Source: an uncultured Oscillospiraceae bacterium
GTDB taxonomy: Bacteria; Bacillota; Clostridia; Oscillospirales; Oscillospiraceae
Direction: 5' to 3'
Length of the DNA: 55,744 bases
Assembly: GCA_944385535.1 (NCBI GenBank)
Contig: CALWXR010000010.1
Coordinates: 1 to 55,744 of the forward strand
Position numbers and translations under genes: made by a program. The notes beneath the pieces were generated by a model. That model was not told the origin of the DNA, searched no databases, and was given only the letters and a program-made list of their open reading frames with translations. This document shows, piece by piece, positions 42,496 to 51,266 of this stretch (within the stretch, counting starts at the first letter, position 1; each line of letters begins with the position of its first letter).

Positions 42496-42524
42496 ATCAT
42501 ATCACATTTTCCCACTGGTGGCAA
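42496..42524 (-). promoter_or_regulatory. Promoter of ftsH
   Basis: Minus-strand TTGCCA (42524-42519), 17 bp, TATGAT (42501-42496), directly upstream of repeat copy A. Confidence 0.7.
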
Positions 42525-42608
42525 CGAACGATTCCTGCCTTTGCGGTAAATTTTCTGTGAATTTCAGGAAATCCAGGCCCTTTCTTCCCTCCTTACAAAA
42601 AATAAGAG

Positions 42609-42637
42609 TTGTGAAACAGGGAAAAATCTGATATAAT
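42609..42637 (+). promoter_or_regulatory. Promoter of the rlmB operon
   Basis: TTGTGA (42609-42614), 17 bp, TATAAT (42632-42637). The leader has a perfect hairpin GCCCGGGAA/TTCCCGGGC (42661-42680). Confidence 0.75.
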
Positions 42638-42713
42638 GCTACGGTATGTAAGTATAAGCTGCCCGGGAATTTTCCCGGGCAAACCGGAATTTCATGTTTT
42701 GGAGAGAACGTTT

Positions 42714-43535
42714 ATGAACGAAAAACGCCGTCCCCAGGGGCGCGGCGTCCCGCCCCGCCGGGCTGACCGGCTCGGGGATCGGACGCCTGTCCGGGAGGAA
42801 ACAGAAGGTCAGCTGGAGGGCCGCAACGCTCTGCAGGAAGCCCTGAAAAGCGGCCGTACCATCGACAAGGTCTTTATCGCCGCGGGCGACACCGACCGGG
42901 GCCTGCAGCGCCTGGCCGCCCAGGCCAAGGAGGCAGGCGCGGTGGTGGTTCCGGTGGATCGCCGGAAATTGGACGCCATGAGCTTCACTCGGGCCCATCA
43001 GGGGGTTATCGCTCTGGCCGCCGCCCACGAATACTGCACCATTGACGATATCCTGGAGGAAGCCGCCGGCCGGGGGGAGCCGCCTCTGGTGGTCATTTGC
43101 GACGAGCTGTCCGACCCCCACAATTTGGGCGCGATTTTAAGAAGCGCCGAGTGCGCCGGGGCCCACGGCGTCATCATTCCCAAGCGCAGGAGCGTGGGGC
43201 TCACCGCCACCGTGGCAAAAGCCTCCGCCGGAGCGATGGAGTACATGAAGGTTGCCCGGGTCACCAACATCAACGCCGCCATAGCGGAGCTGAAGGACAA
43301 GGGCGTATGGATCTTCGGCACCGCCGCGGAAGGCTCCGTCCCCATGTACAAAGCCGACCTCACCGGCCCCGCCGCCATTGTCATCGGCAGTGAAGGGGAC
43401 GGCATGAGTCAGCTGGTTCGCAAGAACTGTGATGTGTGCGTCCACATCCCTATGAAAGGCCGCATCAGTTCCCTGAACGCTTCCGCCGCCGCCTCCATTT
43501 TGCTTTACGAGGCGGTTCGCCAGCGCTTAGGCTGA
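42714..43535 (+). CDS. rlmB: TrmH/SpoU family 23S rRNA 2'-O-methyltransferase (RlmB-like)
   Basis: 273 aa from the ATG at 42714 (TTGGAGAGAACG before it). A disordered basic N-terminus (about 1-30), then the substrate-binding domain (LEGRNALQEALKSGRTIDKV) and the knotted SPOUT domain: motif 1 DELSDPHNLGAILRSAE, motif 2 AIVIGSEGDGM, motif 3 IPMKGRISSLNASAAASILL. This is the classic RlmB layout (Gm2251 of 23S rRNA in E. coli); other TrmH targets are possible. The next gene begins 22 bp downstream and is probably co-transcribed. Confidence 0.92.
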   Translation: MNEKRRPQGRGVPPRRADRLGDRTPVREETEGQLEGRNALQEALKSGRTIDKVFIAAGDTDRGLQRLAAQAKEAGAVVVPVDRRKLDAMSFTRAHQGVIALAAAHEYCTIDDILEEAAGRGEPPLVVICDELSDPHNLGAILRSAECAGAHGVIIPKRRSVGLTATVAKASAGAMEYMKVARVTNINAAIAELKDKGVWIFGTAAEGSVPMYKADLTGPAAIVIGSEGDGMSQLVRKNCDVCVHIPMKGRISSLNASAAASILLYEAVRQRLG

Positions 43536-43557
43536 TCTATACCAGGAGGAATCCATT

Positions 43558-45750
43558 ATGGACAAAGACACCGAACTCCAGGAATTTGACCTGGACGATA
43601 TTTTGAACGAATTTCACGACCTTCCCCAGGAGGAAGCGGAGGAAGAATCGCAGAAAGACCCGCGGGAGCTTCCGGAGGATCTGCTGGACGGCCTGCTGGA
43701 TCTGCCGGAGGATCCGTCTGAGGATCCGCTGGAGGGTCTGCTGGATCTGCCGGAAGATCCGTCCGAGGATCCGCTGGAGGGCCTTCTGGATCTGACGGAG
43801 GATCCGGAGCAAGCAGAGACGCCGGAAGCCCCTTCCGATCAGCCGGAAGAACCGGATCTGACCGAGGACGTCACCCTTCGCTTCGACCCGGAAGAGGAAG
43901 CCCCCAACGGCGGCGAGCCTGCCCCCGAAGAGGCGCTTTCTTCTCACACGTCCGACGACATCGCCGAAGAGGACACCAAGGACATTGACCAGCTGATCGC
44001 CGAGGCTCTGGCCGCCGATGAGGACGAAGCGTCCGCCGCCCCGGAATTTAAGGAAGAGGACTTTACACCGCCCCAGCCCATCGACTTCAATCCCCGGGCC
44101 AAGCTGCGGGAATTGAAGAAAAAGCTGGTGGCCGGCCCGGAGAAGCGGTACTACGAGTTGTCAGAGCTGGGCGTGGGCAAGCTGCAAGTGGCTATTTTGG
44201 TCAACGTGCTCATTGTTGCGCTGTGCGCCGGCGTTACCGCCATGTTCGCTTTGGACATGGTTCCGGAAAGCCGGCTGCGGCTGGTGATCTTCAGCCAGGT
44301 GCTGGCTATGCTCTTATCCACCCTGCTGGGCTGCCACCAGCTTCTGGACGGCCTGGGGGAACTGTTCAAAGGCCGCTTCACCATCAATACCCTGCTGGTT
44401 TTCACCTTTGCGGCCTGCTGTGTGGACGCGGTGCTTTGCCTGTCGGAGCTTCGGGTTCCCTGCTGCGCCGCCTTCTGCCTGGAAATGACCATGGCGCTGT
44501 TTGCCCGGTATCACCGGCGTTCCACGGAAATGGCCCAGATGGATACCATGCGCAAAGCCGTCCGGCTCTACGGCATTGCCAAAGCTTCCGATTATTATGA
44601 AGGCCGTCCCGGCCTGCTGCGCACCGAAGGTCAGGTGGAGGACTTTATGGACACCTACAGTCTGCCCTCCGCCCCGGAAAAGGTTCAGAGCGTCTACGCC
44701 CTCCTTTCCCTGCTGATCTGCATTGGCATCGCGGTGTTCGCAGGCACGCTCCACGGATTTTCCATGGCGGTACAGATCCTCTCCACCAGCCTGCTGGTGG
44801 CGGTTCCCGCCAGCTTCTTCATCGCCACCACCCGCCCCATGGCGGTGCTGGAAAAGCGGCTGCACATGGTGGGCACCGTGCTGTGCGGCTGGCGGGGTGT
44901 CAAGGGTCTGGCAGGAAAGGCCGTTTTCCCCTTGAAGGATGAGGATCTGTTCCCCCAGGGCAGCACCAAGCTCAACGGCGTAAAATTCTACGGCAAGCGG
45001 GATTCGGAAGAGGTGGTCAGCTATACCGCCTCCCTGATCATTGCCGCCGGCGGCGGCCTGGTTCCCGTTTTCCGGCAGCTGCTGAAAAACAAAGGCTGCT
45101 CCGAATACCCTGTGCAGAATTTCCAGAACTACGGAACCGGCGGCATCGGCGGCGAGGTCCAGGGCGAGCCGGTGCTTATGGGCAGTCTGAACTTCCTCCA
45201 GGATATGGGCGTACACATTCCCGAAGGAACCATGGTCAATCAGGCGGTCTACGCCGCCATTGACGGCCAGCTGTCCGCCGTCTACGCCATTTCCTATGCC
45301 AAGATGCGCTCCGCCTCCGCCGGGCTTGTGACCCTCACCGGCTACCGCAAGCTGATCACGGTGATCCTCGGCGGCGACTTCATGCTCACCGAAAGCTTCC
45401 TGCAAAGCAAGTTCGGGGTCAAAACCAACCGCATGGCCTTCCCCTCCCGGGAGGTTCGGGCGGAACTGCTGCGCCGTCAGCCGGACGAGGACGCGCCGGT
45501 GCTGGCCATCGCCACCCGGCCGGATCTGGTATCCGCCGCCTACGCCGTCACCGGCGCCCGGGCATTGGGCATCGCCACCCGTCTGGCTGTGGCCATCCAT
45601 CTGCTTGCGGGCATAGTGGGCATACTGATCATGCTGGCTCTGGCATATCTGGGCTCTACGGAACTGCTGGCCCCCATCAACGTGCTGCTGTATCAGCTGA
45701 TCTGGATGATCCCCGGCGTACTGGTGACAGAGTGGACCCGGGCGGTTTAA
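43558..45750 (+). CDS. P-type-ATPase-like integral membrane protein lacking the catalytic motifs
   Basis: 730 aa. Residues 1-180 are acidic and probably disordered, with a 15-aa tandem repeat (LLDLPEDPSEDPLEG twice, then a partial). Hydrophobic segments follow at about 208-232, 241-260, 276-298, 378-400, 404-422, then 676-700 and 706-724, the spacing of a heavy-metal P1B-type pump. Residues about 485-620 align with a P-type N/P domain (YGTGGIGGEVQGEPVLMGSL, VYAAIDGQLSAVYAISY, LTGYRKLITVILGGD). However, the DKTGT phosphorylation loop is replaced by FPLKDEDLFPQG (about 457-468), the TGE actuator and the GDGxND hinge are absent, and the CPC site is VPA. It is therefore a pseudo-ATPase; function unknown. 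AGGAGGAATCCATT precedes the ATG. Confidence 0.7.
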   Translation: MDKDTELQEFDLDDILNEFHDLPQEEAEEESQKDPRELPEDLLDGLLDLPEDPSEDPLEGLLDLPEDPSEDPLEGLLDLTEDPEQAETPEAPSDQPEEPDLTEDVTLRFDPEEEAPNGGEPAPEEALSSHTSDDIAEEDTKDIDQLIAEALAADEDEASAAPEFKEEDFTPPQPIDFNPRAKLRELKKKLVAGPEKRYYELSELGVGKLQVAILVNVLIVALCAGVTAMFALDMVPESRLRLVIFSQVLAMLLSTLLGCHQLLDGLGELFKGRFTINTLLVFTFAACCVDAVLCLSELRVPCCAAFCLEMTMALFARYHRRSTEMAQMDTMRKAVRLYGIAKASDYYEGRPGLLRTEGQVEDFMDTYSLPSAPEKVQSVYALLSLLICIGIAVFAGTLHGFSMAVQILSTSLLVAVPASFFIATTRPMAVLEKRLHMVGTVLCGWRGVKGLAGKAVFPLKDEDLFPQGSTKLNGVKFYGKRDSEEVVSYTASLIIAAGGGLVPVFRQLLKNKGCSEYPVQNFQNYGTGGIGGEVQGEPVLMGSLNFLQDMGVHIPEGTMVNQAVYAAIDGQLSAVYAISYAKMRSASAGLVTLTGYRKLITVILGGDFMLTESFLQSKFGVKTNRMAFPSREVRAELLRRQPDEDAPVLAIATRPDLVSAAYAVTGARALGIATRLAVAIHLLAGIVGILIMLALAYLGSTELLAPINVLLYQLIWMIPGVLVTEWTRAV
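43693..43809 (+). repeat. 45-bp in-frame tandem repeat
   Basis: Two complete units (43693-43737 and 43738-43782) plus a partial third (43783-43809), each encoding LLDLPEDPSEDPLEG; four nucleotide differences between the first two. Creates acidic proline-rich repeats in the pseudo-ATPase N-terminus. Confidence 0.9.
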
Positions 45751-45800
45751 TACTGTTTTTTGATTAAATCCCCATGCCGCGTACAGCGCCGCCAAAGATG
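45751..45800. repeat. 50-bp repeat, copy 2
   Basis: Starts TACTGTTTTTTGATTAAATC immediately after the TAA of the pseudo-ATPase gene; three differences from 15651-15700. Followed by the hairpin TTTTCTGCC/GGCAGAAAA (45803-45833) with a later T-run at 45844-45849, which may serve as terminator, and by TTGCCGC/GCGGCAA (45848-45865). Confidence 0.75.
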
Positions 45801-45948
45801 TATTTTCTGCCAGGTACACGCCCCGGCAGAAAATGATTGAATCTTTTTTGCCGCTGCGGCGGCAAATTCTGCGAAGCTTTTTCGACACTCTGATTTTAAA
45901 AGAGAATCAGCATAAGAAGAAGTAATAAGCAATCGTGAATAGGGAATC

Positions 45949-46010
45949 GGTGAGGTATTTTTCTCCGAAAAATGGATGTTGCATTCATTTCCGGAGGAAA
46001 TACCTCACTT
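45949..46010. repeat. Inverted repeat of the GTGAGGTATTT family, second full copy
   Basis: GTGAGGTATTTTTCTCCG (45950-45967) pairs with CCGGAGGAAATACCTCAC (45991-46008). Nothing else is recognised between here and the EF-G promoter. Confidence 0.7.
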
Positions 46011-46132
46011 CTTCACTATGCCTCCCTTGTACACTATGCTGTATTTTCCTTCCGAATTTTGAGCGTTTTGCACAGGAGAACATCTGTCCGTCATTCAATT
46101 TACACTTTTTTGCATTGCGACGAAATTAACCA

Positions 46133-46161
46133 TTGCAATTAAGCCCCCTTTCGTGTATAAT
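46133..46161 (+). promoter_or_regulatory. Promoter of the EF-G-like gene
   Basis: TTGCAA (46133-46138), 17 bp, TATAAT (46156-46161). Confidence 0.8.
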
Positions 46162-46225
46162 GTCACTATTCGGGCGTCCGCGCCCAATTGGAAGGGGAGC
46201 CTTCCCGAAAGGAGTAAGAACAACT

Positions 46226-48289
46226 ATGTATACCGTCAATTCCATCCGCAACATCTGTCTGCTCGGACACAGCGGCAGCGGAAAGACCGCCCTGGCTGAG
46301 AGTTTGCTTTACATGACCGGCGTCATTGACCGCATGGGCAAAAACGCCGACGGAAATACCGTGGGTGATTATGATCCGGAAGAGATCAAGCGTCACATTT
46401 CCATCTCCACCTCGGTAATCCCCGTGGAATATAAGAACATCAAGATCAACATTCTGGACACCCCCGGCGCCTTTGACTTCTCCGGGGCTGTGATGGAAGC
46501 CCTCCGGGCCTCCGACGCCGCCATTTTGGTGTGCTCCGCCAAGGACGGCATTACCGTGGGCTTTGAGAAGGCCTGGAAGTACTGCGAAGAGCGGAATATG
46601 CCCCGGTTCGTCTACATCTCCAAGGTGGACGAGGACAACTCCGACTACAACGCCACCTTTGAGGCCCTGCGCGCCAAGTACGGCAACAAGATCGCCCCCA
46701 TCGTGGTTCCCATCTGGGACGGCAGCAAGAAGGTCACCGGCATCATTGACGTGCTGAACAAGCGGGCCTATGAAATGCGCAGCCTGAAGCGGGTGGAGAT
46801 CGACGTCCCCGAGGACAAGATTTCCGTCATTGAGGAATTCAACGACGCCCTGAAGGAGGCCGTGGCCGAGACCGACGAGGAGCTGATGGATCGGTTCTTT
46901 GAAGGCGACGACTTTACTTACCGGGAAATGCTGGACGGCCTGCACACCGGCGTGAAGGAGCTGAGCCTGTACCCGGTGCTCTGCGGCTCCGGCGTCACCT
47001 GCCTGGGCTCTCTGATGCTCATGGATCACATCATCGAGCTGCTGCCCAACCCGGTTCAGGGCAACTACCACAAGGCCACCTCCGCCGACGGCAAGGTGGA
47101 GGAATTCGTGGTCTCCCCCGGCGGCGTTCCCTCCGCCTTCGTCTGGAAAACCGTGTCTGACCAGTACGGCAAGTACTCCTACATCAAGGTTCTCTCCGGC
47201 GAGATCACTTCCGACACCACCCTGGTCAACGCCCGCACCGGCGAGACCGAGAAGCTGGGCCGTCTGTACACCATGTGCGGCAAGAAGGCCTCCGAAGTCA
47301 AGGTTCTCTCCTGCGGCGACATCGGCGCCATCGGCAAGCTGGACAAGGTAAAGACCGGCGATACCCTGTGCGATCCCAGAAAGGTGGTCTCCCTGAAGCA
47401 GATCCCCTACGCCGCTCCCTGCTACTCCGTGGCCATCGCCCCCAAGACCAAGGGCCAGGAGGACAAGGTGGGCGCGGGATTGAACCGGCTGAACGAGGAA
47501 GATCCCTCCTTCACCCTGGTGAACAACGCGGAGACCAAGCAGCTGGTGCTCTCCGGCGCCGGCGACCAGCAGCTGGACGTGCTGGTGGCGAAGCTTAAGT
47601 CCCGGTTCGGCGTGGACGCGGTGCTGCTGCCCGCCAAGGTTGCCTACCGGGAGAAGATCAAGAAGAAGGTGGAGGCCCACGGCCGTCACAAGAAGCAGAC
47701 CGGCGGCAGCGGCCAGTTCGGCGACGTGTGGGTGCGCTTCGAGCCCCAGGACGAGCAGGACGGCCTGATCTTCGCCGAAGAGGTGTTCGGCGGCTCCGTG
47801 CCCAAGAACTTCTATCCCGCTGTGGAAAAGGGCATTCAGGAAGCCATCCAGAAGGGCCCCCTGGCCGGCTACCCCATGGTTGGTCTGAAGGCAACCTTGT
47901 ACGACGGCTCCTACCATCCCGTGGACTCCAATGAAATGGCCTTCAAGCTGGCCGCCATTCTGGCCTTTAAGGAAGCCATGCCCAACGCCAATCCCACCTT
48001 GCTGGAGCCCATCGGTTCTCTGGCCGTCACCGTACCTGACAGCTATGTGGGCGACGTCATGGGCGATCTGAGCAAGCGCCGGGGCCGTCCCATGGGCATG
48101 ACCCCCGATCATGACGGCAACACCGTCATTGAGGCGGAAGTCCCCATGGCGGAAATGAGCAGCTATGCCATCGACCTGCGGGCCATGACCCAGGCCCGGG
48201 GCAGCTTCGCATTGAACTTTGAGCGCTATGAGGAAGTGCCCAAGGCCAACCAGGCCAAGATTATCGCCGACGCCAAGAACGACGACTGA
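46226..48289 (+). CDS. Elongation factor G-like GTPase (EF-G paralogue)
   Basis: 687 aa from the ATG at 46226 (AAAGGAGTAAGAACAACT before it; the frame is open upstream). Five EF-G domains are present. G1 is GHSGSGKTAL (canonical EF-G: AHIDAGKTT), G3 is DTPGAFDF and G4 is SKVDEDNSD (usually NKMD). The His after DTPG (His87 in E. coli EF-G), which activates water for hydrolysis, is Ala. The C-terminal domains IV-V are complete (GGSGQFGDVWVRFEPQ, GDVMGDLSKRRGRPMGMTPD). This is the divergent FusA2-type paralogue, not the housekeeping EF-G. It may assist recycling or stalled ribosomes. Confidence 0.85.
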   Translation: MYTVNSIRNICLLGHSGSGKTALAESLLYMTGVIDRMGKNADGNTVGDYDPEEIKRHISISTSVIPVEYKNIKINILDTPGAFDFSGAVMEALRASDAAILVCSAKDGITVGFEKAWKYCEERNMPRFVYISKVDEDNSDYNATFEALRAKYGNKIAPIVVPIWDGSKKVTGIIDVLNKRAYEMRSLKRVEIDVPEDKISVIEEFNDALKEAVAETDEELMDRFFEGDDFTYREMLDGLHTGVKELSLYPVLCGSGVTCLGSLMLMDHIIELLPNPVQGNYHKATSADGKVEEFVVSPGGVPSAFVWKTVSDQYGKYSYIKVLSGEITSDTTLVNARTGETEKLGRLYTMCGKKASEVKVLSCGDIGAIGKLDKVKTGDTLCDPRKVVSLKQIPYAAPCYSVAIAPKTKGQEDKVGAGLNRLNEEDPSFTLVNNAETKQLVLSGAGDQQLDVLVAKLKSRFGVDAVLLPAKVAYREKIKKKVEAHGRHKKQTGGSGQFGDVWVRFEPQDEQDGLIFAEEVFGGSVPKNFYPAVEKGIQEAIQKGPLAGYPMVGLKATLYDGSYHPVDSNEMAFKLAAILAFKEAMPNANPTLLEPIGSLAVTVPDSYVGDVMGDLSKRRGRPMGMTPDHDGNTVIEAEVPMAEMSSYAIDLRAMTQARGSFALNFERYEEVPKANQAKIIADAKNDD

Positions 48290-48314
48290 TCGATCTGACA
48301 ATACGCCAAAATCC

Positions 48315-48356
48315 GGGGCCGCGGTGGATCCAACCGCGGCCCCCTGTTCTTTTTTT
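48315..48356 (+). terminator. Terminator after the EF-G-like gene
   Basis: GGGGCCGCGG (48315-48324) with CCGCGGCCCC (48334-48343), tail TGTTCTTTTTTT. Confidence 0.9.
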
Positions 48357-48366
48357 AGATAAATGG

Positions 48367-48395
48367 TTGCAAAGTGTAACCTTTTGCTGTATAAT
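48367..48395 (+). promoter_or_regulatory. Promoter of the lipoprotein gene
   Basis: TTGCAA (48367-48372), 17 bp, TATAAT (48390-48395). Confidence 0.8.
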
Positions 48396-48474
48396 AAAGG
48401 ACAAACACCGACGCTTTCCTTTACCGCCGCGTTTGCGGAAGAGAATTGCTGATGAAAAAAGGAGGAACATTCCT

Positions 48475-49290
48475 ATGAGAAGAAGAATTGCCGCGTTGAT
48501 TCTTGCCGCGGTATGGATGCTGAGTCTGGCAGCCTGCGGCAAGGATGCCGAGGAAACGACCCCAACCGTTCCCACATTGACCGCGGGAGAAACCCTGGAA
48601 CTGGAAAACTTCCGCCTCTCCGCCTCCACCTGGAGCAGCCCCAACGGGGCCACCATCCATCTCACCGCCACCCCCAACGGCTATGCCGAAGGCCAAAGCG
48701 CCGCCTTTGTGGTTCGCCTGGAAGGGGAAGAGGTGGAGAATGTCCCCTGTGACTGGACCGGCGGCGTGTACACCGCTTCCGCGGAGTTGAACGCTGCCGA
48801 CGGCTACTGCTACTATGTAGTCCTTACCTCCACCGACGGCACCCAAACAGAAGTGGAAGTGAACACCCCCACCAGCCCCACCGACGAGGCGCTGATCAAC
48901 CTGGCCTCTTCCCTGGAGTCCTACTGCTCCCTGACGGTGGAGTCCTTTACCCAGGACGGAAGCAAATTGACCCTAACCCAGGGCTCCGCTTTGGTGCAGG
49001 CTCCCAGAATCACCAACAACGACGAGGCCATCTCCTGCTCTGAAGCGGCTCTGGTGCTGATCTTCAACGACGAGGAAGTGAGCCGTACCACGCTGACTCT
49101 GACCCCGGGAGAAGAGAGCGGCGCCTTTACCGCTTCCCTGGCGGATGTGACGCTGGAGCTTCCCCAGATGGAGGATGACCAGCAGGTGAGCCTGCGGCTG
49201 GAGGTAACCCTTTCCAACGGTCAGTCTCTCTCCGCTTCCGGCGCCGCCTGGTGGTATATGGACGGTCAGCTATTGTCCGCCGTAGGTTAA
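48475..49290 (+). CDS. Lipoprotein of unknown function
   Basis: 271 aa from the ATG at 48475 (AAAGGAGGAACATTCCT before it). Lipoprotein signal: MRRRIAALILAAVWMLSLAAC (lipobox LAAC, Cys21). After a short Thr/Pro linker come two or three beta-sandwich-like domains (GATIHLTATPNGYAEGQSAA, ASAELNAADGYCYYVVLTST, VTLELPQMEDDQQVSLRLEV), reminiscent of Ig-like folds but not assignable to a named family. Extracellular on the membrane face. Monocistronic, own promoter and terminator. No partner is visible. Confidence 0.75.
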   Translation: MRRRIAALILAAVWMLSLAACGKDAEETTPTVPTLTAGETLELENFRLSASTWSSPNGATIHLTATPNGYAEGQSAAFVVRLEGEEVENVPCDWTGGVYTASAELNAADGYCYYVVLTSTDGTQTEVEVNTPTSPTDEALINLASSLESYCSLTVESFTQDGSKLTLTQGSALVQAPRITNNDEAISCSEAALVLIFNDEEVSRTTLTLTPGEESGAFTASLADVTLELPQMEDDQQVSLRLEVTLSNGQSLSASGAAWWYMDGQLLSAVG

Positions 49291-49317
49291 AAACGCCCCC
49301 CTTTTCCGATTCTTTCC

Positions 49318-49350
49318 AATGTCCGAACCTGACCGGTTCGGACATTTTTT
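49318..49350 (+). terminator. Terminator after the lipoprotein gene
   Basis: AATGTCCGAACC (49318-49329) with GGTTCGGACATT (49335-49346), tail TTTT. Confidence 0.9.
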
Positions 49351-49461
49351 CGAGAAATCGCCGGAATTATGTCAACTTTTACAATTTCAACAAATTTCTG
49401 CTTCTCCTTTATTTTTTTATGTGAATACTATAAAAAAGTTCCTTTTTAATAATTTTCAACA

Positions 49462-49490
49462 TTGATTTTACGGTGCTTTTGGCATACAAT
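49462..49490 (+). promoter_or_regulatory. Promoter of the trmL-pgk operon
   Basis: TTGATT (49462-49467), 17 bp, TACAAT (49485-49490). Confidence 0.7.
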
Positions 49491-49549
49491 AGATTACGAG
49501 CGGATTCCGGGCAAGGGATTCAGCCGCGGCTTGGATGAGGTGATGGATT

Positions 49550-50032
49550 TTGCTGAATATCGTACTGGTGGAGCCTGAGATTCCCCAGAACTGCGGCAAC
49601 ATCGCCCGCACCTGCGCCGCCACCGGCTGCCGGCTCCATCTGATCCGCCCCCTGGGCTTTGACATCTCCGAAAAGGCGGTGCGCCGGGCGGGCCTGGATT
49701 ACTGGCACATGGTGGAGGTTCTGGACTATGAAAATCTGGAGGATTTCTTCGCCAAAAATGAGGTAGGCCAAATGTGGTGCCTGTCCACCAAAGCCCCCCG
49801 AAGCTACTGTGAAGCGGCCTTTCGGGACGGAGACTATCTCTTCTTCGGCCGGGAGACCAAGGGCCTGCCAGAGGATTTTCTCCGGGAGCACTACGATCAG
49901 TGCCTGCGCATTCCCATGCGAAGGGAAGCCCGAAGCCTGAACCTGAGCAACGCGGTGGCTGTTACGGTTTTTGAAGCCCTTCGGCAGCTCTCCTTTCCCC
50001 ATCTGCAGGATTACGGTAAAATGCGGGAGTGA
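49550..50032 (+). CDS. trmL: tRNA (cytidine(34)-2'-O)-methyltransferase TrmL
   Basis: 160 aa, a single knotted SPOUT domain: VEPEIPQNCGNIARTCAATG (motif 1), YLFFGRETKGLPEDFL (motif 2), RIPMRREARSLNLSNAVAVT (motif 3). It methylates the wobble ribose of certain leucine tRNAs. Start is a TTG at 49550 with GAGGTG 7 nt before; the reading frame closes just upstream, so no other start is likely. The pgk gene follows after about 30 bp without a terminator, so the two are co-transcribed. Confidence 0.93.
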   Translation: MLNIVLVEPEIPQNCGNIARTCAATGCRLHLIRPLGFDISEKAVRRAGLDYWHMVEVLDYENLEDFFAKNEVGQMWCLSTKAPRSYCEAAFRDGDYLFFGRETKGLPEDFLREHYDQCLRIPMRREARSLNLSNAVAVTVFEALRQLSFPHLQDYGKMRE

Positions 50033-50062
50033 CCCTCCCGATGATGTTATGGAGGTATTACC

Positions 50063-51262
50063 ATGAACTACAACAAGAAGTCTATTGAGGACATCGAGGT
50101 AGCCGGCAAGCGGGTACTGTGCCGCTGCGACTTCAACGTTCCCACCAAGAACGGCGTGATCACTTCCGACAAGCGGATCGTGGCCGCTCTGCCTACCATT
50201 CAGTATCTGGTGGAGCACAAGGCCAAGGTCATCCTGTGCTCCCACATGGGCAAGCCCAAGGGCGAGTGGAAGCCGGAGCTGAGCCTGAAGGTGGTTGCCG
50301 ACCGCCTCAGTGAGCTTTTGGGCCAGGAGGTCATCATGGCTGCCGACGTGGCCGGTGAGGACGCCAAGGCCAAGGCCGCCGCTCTGAAAGAGGGCCAGGT
50401 CATGCTGCTGGAGAACACCCGCTACATGAAGGGCGAGACCAAGAACGACCCCGAGCTGAGCAAGGAGCTGGCCTCCATGGCTGACATTTTCGTAAACGAC
50501 GCCTTCGGCACCGCCCACCGGGCCCACTCCTCCACCGCCGGTGTGGCTGACTATCTGCCCGCCGTTTCCGGCTACCTGGTGCAGAAGGAAGTTTCCATCA
50601 TGGGCAAGGCCCTGGCGGATCCCGAGCGTCCCTTCGTGGCCATCCTGGGCGGCGCCAAGGTCTCCGACAAGCTGAACGTAATCAACAATCTGCTGGAGAA
50701 GGTGGACACCCTGATCATCGGCGGCGGCATGGCCTACACCTTCCAAGCTGCCAAGGGCTCTTCCGTGGGCAAGTCCCTGCTGGACGAGAGCAAGATCGAC
50801 TACTGCAAGGAAATGATGGCCAAGGCGGAGGCCAAGGGCGTCAAGCTGCTGCTGCCTGTGGACTGCGTTGTCGCCAGCGACTTCCCCAACCCCATCGACG
50901 GCCCCATTGAGGTCAAGACCGTGCCCGTCACGGAAATCCCCGACGACATGGAAGGTCTGGACATCGGCGAAAAGACTCAGGCCATCTTCGCCGAGGCTGT
51001 GAAGAACGCCAAGACCGTGGTCTGGAACGGCCCCATGGGCGTGTTTGAGAACCCCACCCTGGCCAAGGGCACCATCGCTATGGCCCAGGCCCTGGCCGAC
51101 TCCGACGCCACCACCATCGTAGGCGGCGGCGACTCCGCGGCAGCCTGCGAGCAGCTGGGCTTCGCCGACAAGATCACCCACATCTCCACCGGCGGCGGCG
51201 CTTCCCTGGAGTTCCTGGAAGGCCTGGAGCTGCCCGGTATTGCCTGCCTGCAGGACAAGTAA
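50063..51262 (+). CDS. pgk: Phosphoglycerate kinase
   Basis: 399 aa, full length. Substrate-binding N-domain: [20 protein letters not shown] (RxDFNVP), [13 protein letters not shown] and [20 protein letters not shown]; nucleotide-binding C-domain: [13 protein letters not shown] and [11 protein letters not shown], then [13 protein letters not shown] with the closing [11 protein letters not shown]. Makes ATP from 1,3-bisphosphoglycerate. ATGGAGGTATTACC before the ATG. Between it and tpiA lies structured repeat copy B, so pgk and tpiA are probably on one transcript with a long internal spacer. Confidence 0.98.
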   Translation: MNYNKKSIEDIEVAGKRVLCRCDFNVPTKNGVITSDKRIVAALPTIQYLVEHKAKVILCSHMGKPKGEWKPELSLKVVADRLSELLGQEVIMAADVAGEDAKAKAAALKEGQVMLLENTRYMKGETKNDPELSKELASMADIFVNDAFGTAHRAHSSTAGVADYLPAVSGYLVQKEVSIMGKALADPERPFVAILGGAKVSDKLNVINNLLEKVDTLIIGGGMAYTFQAAKGSSVGKSLLDESKIDYCKEMMAKAEAKGVKLLLPVDCVVASDFPNPIDGPIEVKTVPVTEIPDDMEGLDIGEKTQAIFAEAVKNAKTVVWNGPMGVFENPTLAKGTIAMAQALADSDATTIVGGGDSAAACEQLGFADKITHISTGGGASLEFLEGLELPGIACLQDK

Positions 51263-51266
51263 TGAT

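Noticed and set aside
43690-43810. CRISPR-like tandem units
   Set aside because: The 45-bp units are contiguous and in frame inside a coding sequence, with no spacers.
46166-48301. 711-aa antisense frame opposite the EF-G-like gene
   Set aside because: Antisense shadow of a conserved gene, His/Gly/Val-rich nonsense without a family.
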